Below are positions 1-11,011 of a stretch of 64,000 nt of DNA, in pieces. The notes below the pieces were generated by a model that was not told where the DNA came from, ran no database searches, and saw nothing but the letters and a program-made list of their open reading frames with translations. Source of the DNA: Cocos nucifera (Eukaryota > Streptophyta > Magnoliopsida > Arecales > Arecaceae); assembly GCA_006176705.1 (NCBI GenBank), contig QRFJ01000059.1:620001-684000 (forward strand), written 5' to 3'. Each line of letters opens with the position of its first letter. Within the stretch, counting starts at the first letter, position 1. The position numbers were made by a program, and so were the translations under genes.

Positions 1-619
1 AGTAATGGAATTATCATTCATCATATAATGATTTAGATGTGTCTCTCTAATGGTGGTTAGGCCGACCAACCATAGTTGGGCTTAATCATTCGTTAGTTAG
101 ATGCACCAAGTATAGTCATGTTAATGGTTGAACCTAATCGGATCCTTACAATGGAGGCCCTAGCCTACTGATTAGGTTTCTGGGGCACAATTAAATTACT
201 AAAAGTTATTTAGAGAAACAATTGGTTATGAACCTATCCTTAGATGTACATGGATTGACCAATCATAGTTGGACTTATGTGTAGTCTATGTGGATTCTAG
301 TACCTACTAGAAAATTAAAATAATTTTTTGAATTGGAGGTAGAGGCTACTAATTCAAATAAAATAGTGGAAGAACCTTTAGACTAAAGTCCAAGTCTCTA
401 GGCTTAATATAATTCATATATTTAGGTCATTATTCTCTTTTCTCAAAATAAGGCTAATCCTAATTGCTCCGATCACCGTTAGACAGTGATGACTTATGGG
501 ATCCAACTTCAATAATTAGTATCAAAAGTTAAATTTAGTTTAGTAGTATGAATGGATTCATATTGGAGCCTCTTAGCCCAGTAAAAATAATTAATCCAAA
601 ATTGACCCAAATCAGGCAT
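1..619. other. Unclassified AT-rich flank, no gene seen
   Basis: No open frame of note and no recognisable protein motif on either strand. Before the large copia insertion this sequence was joined to 13368 onward, so it may be part of the decayed second-family copia element found there. Its wording (short runs such as aaatagtggaag) loosely resembles the untranslated leader of the copia element at 9174-10996, but this is too weak to call. Confidence 0.4.
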
Positions 620-624
620 GCTTC
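620..624. repeat. Target-site duplication GCTTC, left copy
   Basis: GCTTC directly precedes the TG that ends the copia element at 625 and is repeated exactly at 13363-13367. This 5-bp duplication proves the outer boundaries of the nested element. Confidence 0.93.
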
Positions 625-1881
625 TGAAGGAAAATCCTGATTTTTCGGACCAGGTTCGTTCAGATCTGATCAGATCAAGAGATATATTTTAAAAGTTTTT
701 CTTTTTGATCTTAATCAAATCTAGGATATTTTAGATCTGATCCTTATTATTCTAATAATAAAAATAAAATCTAAATAAATTAAATCAAATTTAATTTACC
801 TTGATGTAGGGTAATCCTATTACCCGTTGATGATCCCGTAAGCAGCGGAAGGTTTTGGATCTAGCCACGCAAGTGCCTAGCCTCTATCGATATCCACTCA
901 AACTAGATCTGGAGATCCTCTTCTTCTCTATCACGTCTCCAAAAATTAAATCTAGATCTGATCTAGAGGATTTTCAAAACTCCTTTCGAAGATCAGTAGT
1001 TATCCTTTACAGTAGTGCAGCCCTCTAGCTTTCAATTGCCTTTCTCTCATCTAGATTGCACCAACCAAGGTCCAAACCACTTTGGATGTAGAGAGGAGAG
1101 GGAGAAGGTGGGTTTGGCATGGAGGAAGAGGGGAGAGGAGGCCTTGGGGCGTGGGAATTGAATTCCTTTCCAATGCAATTTGGGTTGGGCGCAGGGTCAT
1201 ATTTATGGACTATGCACGATCCAACTCCTCTTCTTCCTAACCAATCACAACCCTTTGTAAAATCAGATCTAAATCTGATTGGTAGAAATAGAGTCCCTTG
1301 GATTCCTCCTTAGATGGCACCTAAGATCAGTAAAACTTGGTTCTTAGGAGGTGTCTAATTGGAATCCAAAAAGGAGATGGAGCCCCTGTCCAACAGGGAC
1401 TCTTGGGTGCCTCCAGCTTGGGCACACGCCAAGGGTGGCGTGCGCCCTCCTCCTTGCTAGGTTCTGGCAGGGGGATAAGCACCTACCAGCCCTCCAATAG
1501 GTGTGTGATAAGTGGATAGAAGTCAAAGTATCAATGGTCAACATTTGACCAGTCAAAGGTCAACTTTTGACCAAAGTCAAAGGACGAGAAATGGCATGTG
1601 ATAAAAAATGGTAGGTATTGTCCTACAAAATAAGACAATCCTTTTCTGACTTGGAGAAGCTCTAGTCAAATCAAGTGAAGGCCTCTGATCAAGCACAAAC
1701 TCCTTTGGCTCAGTCAGGATAACTATTTATGATAGTAAAAGAAGAACGTTAGGTTCAATCGAGTGCTAGCATGATTTTCTTAAACCTAATTGAATCTCAT
1801 TCAGATCAATTGAACTAGATCAGTTCAATTGATGATCACCAAATTCAAACCCTTGTTTGTGTGACCCAGTTAGGTTCCGTT
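625..1881 (-). repeat. Copia 3' LTR, distal part (R-U5 side and part of U3)
   Basis: Matches 11012 to about 12333 in the 5' LTR, in the same orientation. It starts at the outer LTR end (tgaaggaaaatc on the plus strand) and stops where the solo LTR was inserted. With the part at 4161-5183 it makes a 2280-bp LTR, in line with the 5' LTR after its 67-bp internal duplication is discounted. Confidence 0.92.
1877..1881. repeat. Target-site duplication CCGTT, left copy
   Basis: CCGTT abuts the solo LTR at 1882 and is repeated at 4156-4160 on its other side. The uninterrupted 5' LTR carries a single equivalent site (cagtt before ctatatggtaatgg), confirming insertion here. Confidence 0.93.
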
Positions 1882-4155
1882 TGTTAGATATATATGCCCT
1901 AGAAGCCAGAATTGGCTGACACTTGTAATACACTTCTAGGGGCAAAATTGTAATTTTGACTATAATTAATAAAAATGGGTTATTTTCTATCACACCTGTG
2001 TATTTAGTGTCTGTGATACATCCTTTGAGTTAATGGCAATGATAATTCATATTTTCAAGAGTTGAAAATTTAAGACATGAATAATCATTATTAACTCATA
2101 AACAGCTCTCGACCATAGGATCATCACGAGGATGGTGATTGATCCGAAAGATTGGTGTACGATCGCTTCTCTTTAGTAGATGAGTCTTGAGTCTACGGTG
2201 TGGAGACACCGAAGTGAAAGTATAGGTACTCGTTAGAGAACGAGGGCACTGAGCGTGACCACCTCGAGTAGTCATTAGGGAAGTCTACCTTCTCGTCAAT
2301 GACTGACTCGATGCTGCAGTAGTGTGTCTACCTGAGATGCATCGGCAGTTCACCTTGAGGGTGTTATAGTTTGACTACACCATTACTCGGTCTCCTAGCC
2401 ATATGGAACCCTGAGGTGTATGTTGGCTATAGCATGTTCATTGTAGGAACTGGATTGCATCAAGATGGGATCTATCTACCTCGGTGGTAGAGGAGTAGCC
2501 CTATGATAATCATGAGAATCAAGTCCTAAAGCCCATGGCCATGGCAGAGTGAAATAATAGAAAGAGTTTCTATTTAGGTTTTCACATTGGACTCGAATCG
2601 AATGATTATATCATATGACAGAGACTAGGGTTTGACGAGTTTACCTTAACCCTAATCTGATCGGGGCTCAAGATAGAAGAACTTAATCACACCAGATAGC
2701 TACACAAGAGGTTTGCATTCAGCTCTGATGGGTTGCCACCATATACTGCTAGGTGTCACTGGTGGATTTTGGGAGCAATTAGATGATTTAGATGATCGAT
2801 CATTCTAGCTGTTCGAATCAGAAGAGTTCTGATCCATCGAAAGGAGTTTCGATGATGTCTATGATAGAGATCATGACATATCCCATTACCATATAGAACT
2901 GAACCTAACTGGGTCACACAAACAAGGGTTTGAATCTGGTGATCATCAATTGAACTGATCTAGTTCAATTGATCTGAATAAGATTCAATTAGGTTCAAGG
3001 AAATCGTGCTAGCACTCGATTGAACCTAACGTTCTTCTTTTACTATCATAAATAAGTTGTCCTGACTGAGCCAAAGGAGTTTGTGCTCAATCAGAGGCCT
3101 TCATATGGTCTAACTGGAGGTTGTCCAAGTTAGAGAAGGTTGTCTTATTTTATAAGACATGACCTGCCATTTTTGGTCACCTGCCATTTTTGGTCCTTTG
3201 ATTTTGGTCAAAAGTTGACCTTTGACTGGTCAAATGTTGACCATAGACACTTTGACTTTTGTCCACGTGTCATGCACCTATTGGAGAACTGGTGGGGGCA
3301 TGTCCCCCTGCCAGAACCTGGCAAGGAGGAGGGTGCACGCCACCCTAGGCATGCGCCCAAGTTGGAGGCGCCTTGGAGTCCTTGTTGGACAAGGACTCCA
3401 CCTCCCTTTTGGATTCCAATCAGAGTTCTACTAAGAATCCAGTTTGACTAGTCTTAGGCACCCTCTAAGGAGGAATCCAGGGGACTCTATTCCAACCAAT
3501 CAGATTTAGATCTGATTTCACAAAGGGTTGTGATTGGTTGAGAATAAGAGGAGTTGGATCACAAGAGGTCTATAAATAAGACCCTGCGCCCAACCCCAAA
3601 AAAAGAATGCAATTAGAATAGAGATTTCCCACGCCCCAAGGCTGCCTCTCCCCTCTTCCTCCACGCCTAAACTTCTCCTCCTTCTCCTCTCCACATCCAA
3701 AAGAGTTTTGGACTTAGGTTGGTGCGTTCCAGATCAAAAGAAAGGCGATCAAAAGAAGAAGGCTGCACTGCTGCAAAGGACGACTGCTGATCTTCAAAAG
3801 GAGTTTTGAAGATCCTCCAGATCAGATCTAGATCTGATTTTTGGAGACGTGATAGAGAAGAAGAGGATCTCCAGATCCAACCCGAGTGGATACCGGTAGA
3901 GGCCAGGCGCTTGCATGGCTAGATCCAGAACCTTACGCTGCAATCAGGATCATCTACAGGATAATAGGATTACCCAAATCAGGTAAATTAAATTTGATTT
4001 AATTTATCTTATTTTATTTTATTTATTAAAATAATAAGAATCAGATTTGAAACATATCAAGATCTGATTGGGATCAAGAGAAAATTTTTAAAATATATCT
4101 CTTGATCTGATCAGATCTGGACGAACCTGGATCGGGAAATCAGGATTTCCCTTCA
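1882..4155 (+). mobile_element. Solo copia LTR inserted inside the copia 3' LTR
   Basis: This is a single complete LTR (TGTTAGATATATAT to CCCTTCA) of the same family as the host element, in the opposite orientation, flanked by CCGTT on both sides and with no internal domain. At 2274 bp it equals the expected LTR length. A solo LTR normally arises by recombination between the two LTRs of one inserted copy. Because it lies inside a relative in reverse orientation, it forms long inverted repeats with both halves of the interrupted LTR. Confidence 0.95.
3571..3578 (+). promoter_or_regulatory. TATA box of the solo LTR
   Basis: TATAAATA lies about 1690 bp into the 2274-bp LTR, dividing it into a long U3 and an R-U5 of roughly 550 bp. 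The equivalent site in the other two LTRs has decayed to CATAAATA (complement near 11590 and near 1205). Confidence 0.65.
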
Positions 4156-4160
4156 CCGTT
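4156..4160. repeat. Target-site duplication CCGTT, right copy
   Basis: Exact repeat of 1877-1881. Directly after it the interrupted LTR resumes with ctatatggtaatgg. Confidence 0.93.
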
Positions 4161-5183
4161 CTATATGGTAATGGGATATGTCATGATCTCTATCATCAAC
4201 ATCATCGAAACTCCTTTCGATGGATCAGAACTCTTTTGATTCGAACAGCTAGAATGATCGATCATCTAAATCATTCTAATTGCTCTCAAAATCCACCAGT
4301 GACACCTTGCAGTATATGGTGGCAACCCATCAGAGCTGAATGTGAACCTCTTGGTGCAGCTACCTGTGTGATTAAGTTCTTCTATCTTGAGCCCCGATCA
4401 GATTTGGGTTTAGGTGAACTCGTCAAATCCTAGTCTCTGTCATACGATGTAATCATTCGATTCAAGTCCGATGTGAAAATCTAAATAGAAACTCTTTCTA
4501 TTATTTCACTCTACCATGGCCATGGGCTTCTGGACTTGATTCTCATGATCATCATAGGGCTGCTCCTCTACCACCGAGGTAGATAGATTCCATCTTGATG
4601 CAATTCAGTTCCTACAATGAACATGCTATACCCAACATACACCTCAGGGTTCTGTATGGCTAGGAGGTCGAGTAATGGTGTAGTCAAACTATAACACCCT
4701 CAAGGTGAACTATCGATGCACCTCAGATCAAAGAATCAGATACACTACTATAGCAACGAGTCAGTCATTGACGAGAAGGTAGACTTTCTAATGACTACTC
4801 GAGGTGGTCACGCTCAGTGCCCTCATTCTCTAATGAGTACCTGTACTCTCGCTTCAGTATCTCCACACCATAGACTCAAGACTCATCTACTAAAGAGAAG
4901 TGATTGTACACCAACCTTTCAGATCAATCACCATTCTCATGATGATTCTATGATCGAAAGCATTTTATGAGTTAATAATGATTATTCATATCTTAAATTT
5001 TCAACTCTTAAAAATATGAATTATCATTTCCATTAACTCAAAGGATGTATCACAGACACTAAATACACATATGTGATAGAAAATAACCTATTTTATTGAT
5101 TATAGTCAAAATTATAATTTTGCCCCTAGAAGTGTATTACAAGTGTCAGCCAATTCTGGCTTCTAGGGCACATATATCTAACA
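4161..5183 (-). repeat. Copia 3' LTR, proximal part (start of U3)
   Basis: Aligns with about 12336-13362 of the 5' LTR. On the minus strand it begins TGTTAGATATATGTG right after the polypurine tract, marking the inner edge of the 3' LTR. Confidence 0.93.
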
Positions 5184-5194
5184 ATCTTCCACTT
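5184..5194 (-). other. Polypurine tract of the copia element
   Basis: AAGTGGAAGAT on the minus strand directly precedes the 3' LTR. In copia elements this tract primes plus-strand DNA synthesis. Confidence 0.85.
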
Positions 5195-5197
5195 ATC

Positions 5198-6865
5198 CTA
5201 AAGCCAATTGGCCATAAGTCTAAGTCCCATCTTCTTAAGGTGGGCTTCGATCTTTTGTTGGCCCAACGATTTTATAAGTGGGTCTGCCACATTATCTGCA
5301 GAGTTGACTCTCTTGACCTTGACGTAATCCTTCTTGAGGTAATCGCGGATGAGGTGGTATCGCCGCTCAATGTGCTTGGATTTTTGGTGAGACCTTGGCT
5401 CCTTATCAAGGGCTATGGCGCCATTATTATCGCAGTATAAAGGAATGGCATCTGATGGCATTACTCCAATTTCTACAGCAAACTTCTTATACCAGAATGC
5501 TTCCTTCGCAGTCTCTGATGTAGTGATATTTTCTGCTTCCATGATGGAATTTGCTATCACTGTTTGCTTGAAACTCTTCTAGCTGACAACACCACCATTG
5601 CACACAAACAGACTATCAGATGTCGACTTTCGATCATCTATATCTGACATAAAATTTGAGTCTATGTATCCCTGAACTTGGAGTTCTCCATTACCAAAGA
5701 CCAACATCATATCCTTAGTTCTTCTTAAGTACTTAAGGATACATTTCACAGAAGTCCAGTGTTCTTCACCTGAATTTGATTGATATCTGCTTGTGACACT
5801 CACAGCATGGGCTATATCGGATCGTGTACATAGCATGGTATACATGAGGCTCCCTATTACAGAAGCATAAGGGATCTTACTCATGCATTCTATTTCCTCA
5901 GGTGTGCTAGGGCACATCTTCTTGAAAAGATGAATACCATGTCTGAAGGGTATTAATCCCCTCTTAGAGTTTTTCATACTAAACCTCTATAGTACCTTCT
6001 CTATGTACATCTTCTGTGAAAGTCCTAGCATCCTATTCGGTCTATCCCTATAGACCTTAATTCCTAGAATAAAGGATACTTCACCTAGGTCTTTCATGGA
6101 GAATTCCTTGGACAACCATATTTTGACGGTCGTCAATATGGGAATATCGTTCCCAATAAGGAGGATGTCATCCACGTACAATACTAGGAAGACAACAGCA
6201 CTCCCACTGACCTTTTTGAAGACACATAGTTCCTCTTCATTTTTTATGAAACCAAACGTTTTGATCACATCATTGAAACAAGTGTTCCAGCTCCGAGATG
6301 CTTGCTTAAGTCCATATATGGACCTTTGCAGCTTGCAAATCTTGTGATCAATATCACTGGATGTGAAACCTAGCGGCTGTTCCATGTAGATATCTTCCTC
6401 AAGATATCCATTCAAGAACATCATTTTCACGTCCATTTGCCATATTTCATAATCGAAATAGATTGCAACGGCAAGCAATGTACAGATGGATTTTAGCATA
6501 GCCACTGAGAAAAAGGTATCCTGATAGTTAATGCCTTCGCATTGACTATAACCTTTTGCCACTAGTCTAGCTTTGAATGTCTCCACATTCCCATCTACAC
6601 CAATCTTTCTCTTGAAGATCCATTTACATCCAATAGGTACTATATCTTTTGGTGGATCTACCAAGATCCAGACTTGGTTTGAGTGTATCGAGTCAATTTC
6701 TGACTGCATTACTTCTAGCCATTTCTCGAAGTCGATATCTAATATCGCCTTATTGTAGGTTTTGGGATCATCACCATGAGCACCATTACCTACGAGGAAC
6801 ATTTTCTTTACTTCCTCTGAAATAATACTTAAGTATCTTTTAGGGGGACGAAAAACTCTTTCCAA
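5198..6865 (-). pseudogene. Copia reverse transcriptase and RNase H (pol C-terminal half), inactivated
   Basis: One reading frame covers the RT domain (6865-5987) and RNase H (5977-5198), broken by an in-frame stop near 5987 and another at 5579. In RT, counting from 6865, residue 145 is the aspartate of MDVK and residues 230-233 are YVDD, the catalytic core of copia RT; the stretch after MDVK reads MMFLNG where relatives have TAFLNG. The RNase H part shows TRSDIAHAV, YIDSNF, CDNNGAIAL and the ending NVADPL. The stop at 5579 (TAG) stands where copia RNase H has a conserved tryptophan before KS, so it is a G-to-A change. The enzyme would copy element RNA into DNA in virus-like particles; this copy cannot make it. 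Confidence 0.93.
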
Positions 6866-8065
6866 TCTATGAGGTGGTGGAGGTAGTGTTCTTATTGGCT
6901 CAAGTTGATTTGGTTCCAGTTGGTCCTTAGCTCGTTGTACCTGTGAGACTTTCTCATCAAGCTCAATCTGCTTTCCAATGCCGCTATCTTGAATAAACTA
7001 TTTTTCAAGAAAGATGGCACGTCGACTCACAATCACATTATGGTCTTCTGGAATGTAGAAATAGTATCCTAATGACTCTTTAGGATATCCTATGAATCGA
7101 GCTCTGAAGGTCCTAAACTCTAACTTGTTCGCTTGTTATCTTTTGACATGAGCCGGACAACCCCAAACTCTGAGATGACTCAGACTTGGTTTCTTACCAT
7201 GCCATATCTCATACGGTGTAGTAGGAACGGTTTTAGAGGAAACCCTATTCAGTAAATAAATTGAAGTTAACAATCAGTACCCCAAAAAAAATCAGGGAGG
7301 TCTGTGAAGCTCATCATGGATCGGACCATATCCAATAGAGTCCGATTTCTCCGTTCTGAAACTCCGTTGAGTTGAGGTGTTCCTGGTGGAGTCCATTGAA
7401 AGACTATGCCATTTTTCTTGAGATAGTCTAGGAATTCTCGGCTAAGATATTCACCTCCTCGATCTGATCGAAGAACCTTAATGGGTTTTTCAGTTTGTTT
7501 TTCTACTTCATGTCTGAATTCTTTGAACTTTTCAAAAGCTTCAGACTTATGTCTCATAAGATACACATATTCATACCTAGATAGATCATCGACAAAGGTA
7601 ATGAAGTAGACAAAATTGCCTCTAGCGGCACATCAAATGGGCCGCACACATCAGTATGTACTAGGGCAAGGAGATCTGTGGCCCTTTCCCATGTCCTTCA
7701 AAAGGGAGTTTAGTCATTTTGCCTTGAAGACAAGATTCACAAGTTAGATATGACTCGAAAGTCAATGGACTCAATAGCCCATTTTTCTCTAATTTGTTGA
7801 CCCTATCTTCTGCTATATGACCTAATCTCAGGTGCCATAGATATCTATCATTTGGACTATCCCTAGGTCGTTTGGCATTCATATTTTGCTCGATAGTTAG
7901 AACAGGTACATCAATATGTAGCTGATAAAGATCGTTAATAAGGAAACCATTTGCAATTTTATTTCTTTCATAAAGAATGTTACAATGGTCCTTAAAGAAG
8001 GTAATCACATAGCCTTCTAGTGCTAAGCATGAAACAGAAATCAAATTCCTGCTAGCTGCAGGCAC
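6866..8065 (-). pseudogene. Copia GAG-pre-integrase and integrase, inactivated
   Basis: The N-terminal zinc-binding domain reads WHLRLGH (residues 77-83 counted from 8065) and CESC (109-112), the copia HHCC motif. A break near 7661 is followed by the first catalytic Asp in HTDVCGP (about 7650). Counting from 7566, Asp 35 (RSDRGGEY) and Glu 71 (NGVSERRN) have 35 residues between them, the canonical DD35E spacing. Near 7100-7010 the C-terminal segment (GYPKES, then GYYFY and PEDH) is still legible among stops. Integrase inserts the DNA copy into the genome and produces 5-bp target duplications like the GCTTC found here. At least two frame breaks separate the pieces. Confidence 0.92.
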
Positions 8066-8294
8066 ATAATAACAAGTCTTTCAAAACTAAGTCTAAACCA
8101 GATGGTAATCGAAGAGGGTATGTTCCCACGGCTACTGCAGCAACTCTTGCTCCATTACCGACACGTAGGATCATGTCTCCATCCCTCAGCCTCCTGCTAT
8201 CCTTCAAGATCCTGCATGGAAGTGCATAGATGAGCACTAGAACCAGAGTCAAGCACCCAACTGGATGCAGAAGAAACCGTAAGGTTAGACTCAA
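8066..8294 (-). pseudogene. Copia aspartic protease region, frame broken
   Basis: The active-site motif DSGSS followed by AHL is intact at about 8250-8227 on the minus strand, preceded by WVL. Further on, RVGNGA and LPSGL, typical of the copia protease to integrase interval, appear in a different frame, so a frameshift lies between them. The protease normally cuts the Gag-Pol polyprotein. Confidence 0.85.
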
Positions 8295-9173
8295 TAACGA
8301 GCATACCTCCAGAAGGACTTTCCTTCTTGTTCTTCAGGATGGCCAGGTAAGTAGGGCAGTTCCGCTTTCAGTGGCCGTCGCTGTTGTAATGGAAACACTT
8401 TCCTTTGACAGCGGCCTTCTTCTTCGGCTCTGCCTTCTTCTTCTTTGTTCCTTCCACCTTCTACTTTTTCATAGACTTCTTTTTCTTTCCATAAGACTTT
8501 CTTTTGAAAGAAGTTCATTCCACAGCAAGAACTGAGCCTTTAGAACCTTTCATAGAAAGCTCAGTGGTGACCAGCATATGTTCATTAATTCGGCCAAGGA
8601 ATTTTGAAGTTTATGCATGTGATAATTCATGATGAATTGCCCATATGCATCAGTCAAGGATTGCAGAATAATATCATTCTGCAAATCCAAGTCTAACTTC
8701 ACACCGAGCTTCTCAAGCTCTTTCAAGTCCTTGATCATCATCAGATAGTGATCTTGGACTGACTGCCCATCATGCATCTTAGCCTTAAAAAGTCATTTCG
8801 TGACTTGATACTTGGCTGCGCGATTCTGTTCACCAAACATCTCCTGCAGGTGAGCCAACATTTGGTGAGCAGTTCCGATATCTTCATGTTGGTGCTGGAG
8901 CTCATCAGACATCGAGCCCAATATGTAATATCTAGCCTTATTATCTTCATCTATCCATTTTTCTAGAGATGCTCTCTGTTCGATGGATGGACGGGCTGGT
9001 AAGGTGGGAGGGTCCTGGTCCAATACATGGGTTAACTTCTCAAAACCCAAAACTATTTTGTAGTTCCTGAGCCAATCTTTATAATTGGATCCGGTCAGTC
9101 TATGTGTGTCCAGGATACATGCTAATGGGTTGGATGCAGATATTTTTTCGTAGAGAGTCAAAGATTCTAGTTA
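8295..9173 (-). pseudogene. Copia gag (capsid and zinc knuckle), inactivated
   Basis: A UBN2-type gag begins near 9173 right after an in-frame stop; no ATG survives at its start. Recognisable pieces are LTGSNYKDW, VLDQDPP, EMFGEQ and MHDGQSV. A lysine-rich linker follows, then a CCHC zinc knuckle at 8397-8356 that reads C-F-H-Y-N-S-D-G-H-stop-K-R-N-C. Its second Cys is Tyr and the conserved Trp is TGA, both G-to-A changes on the coding strand. The capsid half and the knuckle lie in different frames. Gag packages the element RNA; with the knuckle destroyed this copy could not. Confidence 0.9.
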
Positions 9174-10996
9174 GATACTGTAATTATGACTTGACCAATT
9201 TATTTAGGGATTTTATTTTTAAATAAATTAACTTCCACTATTTTCTCGGATCCCTACACTCCCTCTGTAGAGATGCGAAAATCTCCATGATGAATGATTT
9301 CTAGTGGGTGGTGCGATCTCACCAACTGACTCATCACCTCACCTAACAGTTATTGATGATGGGTTAGCCAATGAGTGAACAACTCTTGTTCAATGATTCT
9401 CTAATCATGGTGCACCCAAACTTGGTCTCTAATTCATGAATCTCACCATATCTGGAATATTGATCCACTCCTTAGTTAAGTCAGACCCACCATTTGCACA
9501 GACTGGATTTTTAATTGAGTCTCTCACCGTATCTGAAATATTGAGTCCAACTCATCCTCCAGCCCATAGCATCCAATGCCTAATAGACATGGTTGCATCT
9601 CTCGATGCAACTGAGCCACTATATCCAGCCGAGAACAATCAATCTCGGGAAGGGTCTGCACATCTACAATGGTGGAAGACCTCAGACTTAATCTTTTCTT
9701 AGGAAGAATTGATTCAGGTCTCATTAAACTAGACTTGTCATAGTCATAACAATTATGACTAACCTAGTGGCATGGGTTAGCTCAGATTATTGACAACCTC
9801 AGATCAGAACTGTGTCAATAGATATGGCCAGGTAAGTGAGACCAGTGGAAGGAATATGCCATTAACTCGTACAAGAACGCATTCAGGTCAAGTAGCTTCC
9901 AATTAAAAATCAGGCGGTTGTATGTGCCAAACTTATCTTAGACACCAAATTGTTGAGCCAGAACCAATTGGGTTAGCCTACAATCCAGACTCTAACCTCT
10001 GAGCCTAATTAGGTCTTGCTTGATCGTGACTCAATCTTGACCCAGACTTAATCCTATTAGGCTGGTCAATTTAAGCATTGTTGATCCCATCTAACCAACT
10101 CTTGATTTGGTTTGATCAACCGCTTAGACCTAATTGAGCTATCCAAGCCCGAACCCAACATTATGAACATATCTTAGATCTAAAATTCTTAATTTTAGAT
10201 CTAATTAATATTCCATAATCTTAATTCTTAATTAAGTAGGGTTCATAAATAAAATATGCACAATAAATCCTAGGATTTCAGGATCTAGGGTTTTGTAGAA
10301 AGTAAGTTTTGGATTTTTGATTAAGGACGAACACGCAGCACCCCTACATGTCATAAGAACACTCCATCGGATGGGAGGAGAGGGCCTTTAAATCCTTCTT
10401 CGTTCTTATGACTAGACGGCCAAGAGGAACGCCTTAATCAGAAACATGTAATACTATAAAATAATTTTAGATCTATATCATATATCTCATATACAAATTA
10501 GATCTAATCATGGCATATTTTGCATACATCTCATATATCGAATCATGCATATTTTTAGATCTAAATTATCTCATAATAATCTAAAAAATTAGATTTAAAT
10601 TAATCTTATCAAAATAAATTTTAATCTAGACAACTATGTAGAACTATTCTACAACTAGTCTAGACATGCATCAATCATATCTCATATGATATTTAAAATT
10701 AAATAATTTTTATTTACTATTTTTTAGATATTATTATAATAATTATAATATCAAAAAATAATAAATAAATAGATCTAAAGTATGATTTAATCAAATTAAA
10801 TTAAAAACATACAAGACTATTCTATAGAACTATTCTATTTTAGAACTAGTCATGCATATTTTCTAATCTTAGATCCAAATTATTTAATTTTAGTTTTTTT
10901 TTATTTTAGATCTGATCACATCTCATGTGATATCTAAAATTACTTATTTTCTAATTAGAATAAATTTAAAATTAGATCTAAATATTTTAGAACCTT
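9174..10996 (-). other. Long untranslated leader between copia 5' LTR and gag
   Basis: About 1.8 kb without any coding resemblance. It holds an imperfect direct repeat (tctcaccatatctggaatat near 9450 and tctcaccgtatctgaaatat near 9522). Long leaders of this kind occur in some plant copia lineages; I see no captured gene or accessory ORF in it. Confidence 0.7.
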
Positions 10997-10997
10997 G

Positions 10998-11009
10998 GCT
11001 CTGATACCA
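10998..11009 (-). other. Primer-binding site, initiator tRNA-Met
   Basis: TGGTATCAGAGC on the minus strand, two bases inside the 5' LTR, is the standard plant copia site complementary to the 3' end of initiator tRNA-Met. It fixes the direction of the element. Confidence 0.93.
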
Positions 11010-11011
11010 TT

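Noticed and set aside
3140..3451. Open frames at 3140-3451 and 3222-3434 (plus) as genes
   Set aside because: They lie in LTR DNA; the same region is open in another frame in each LTR copy, with no conserved protein.
4236..4970. Open frames of 65-84 codons (plus) repeated near 12315-13149
   Set aside because: Both sets fall in equivalent parts of the two copia LTRs and change with LTR mutations; no start context or domain.
9436..9702. Open frame in the copia leader as an accessory or env-like gene
   Set aside because: On the strand opposite to the element, low-complexity, no membrane or signal segment.
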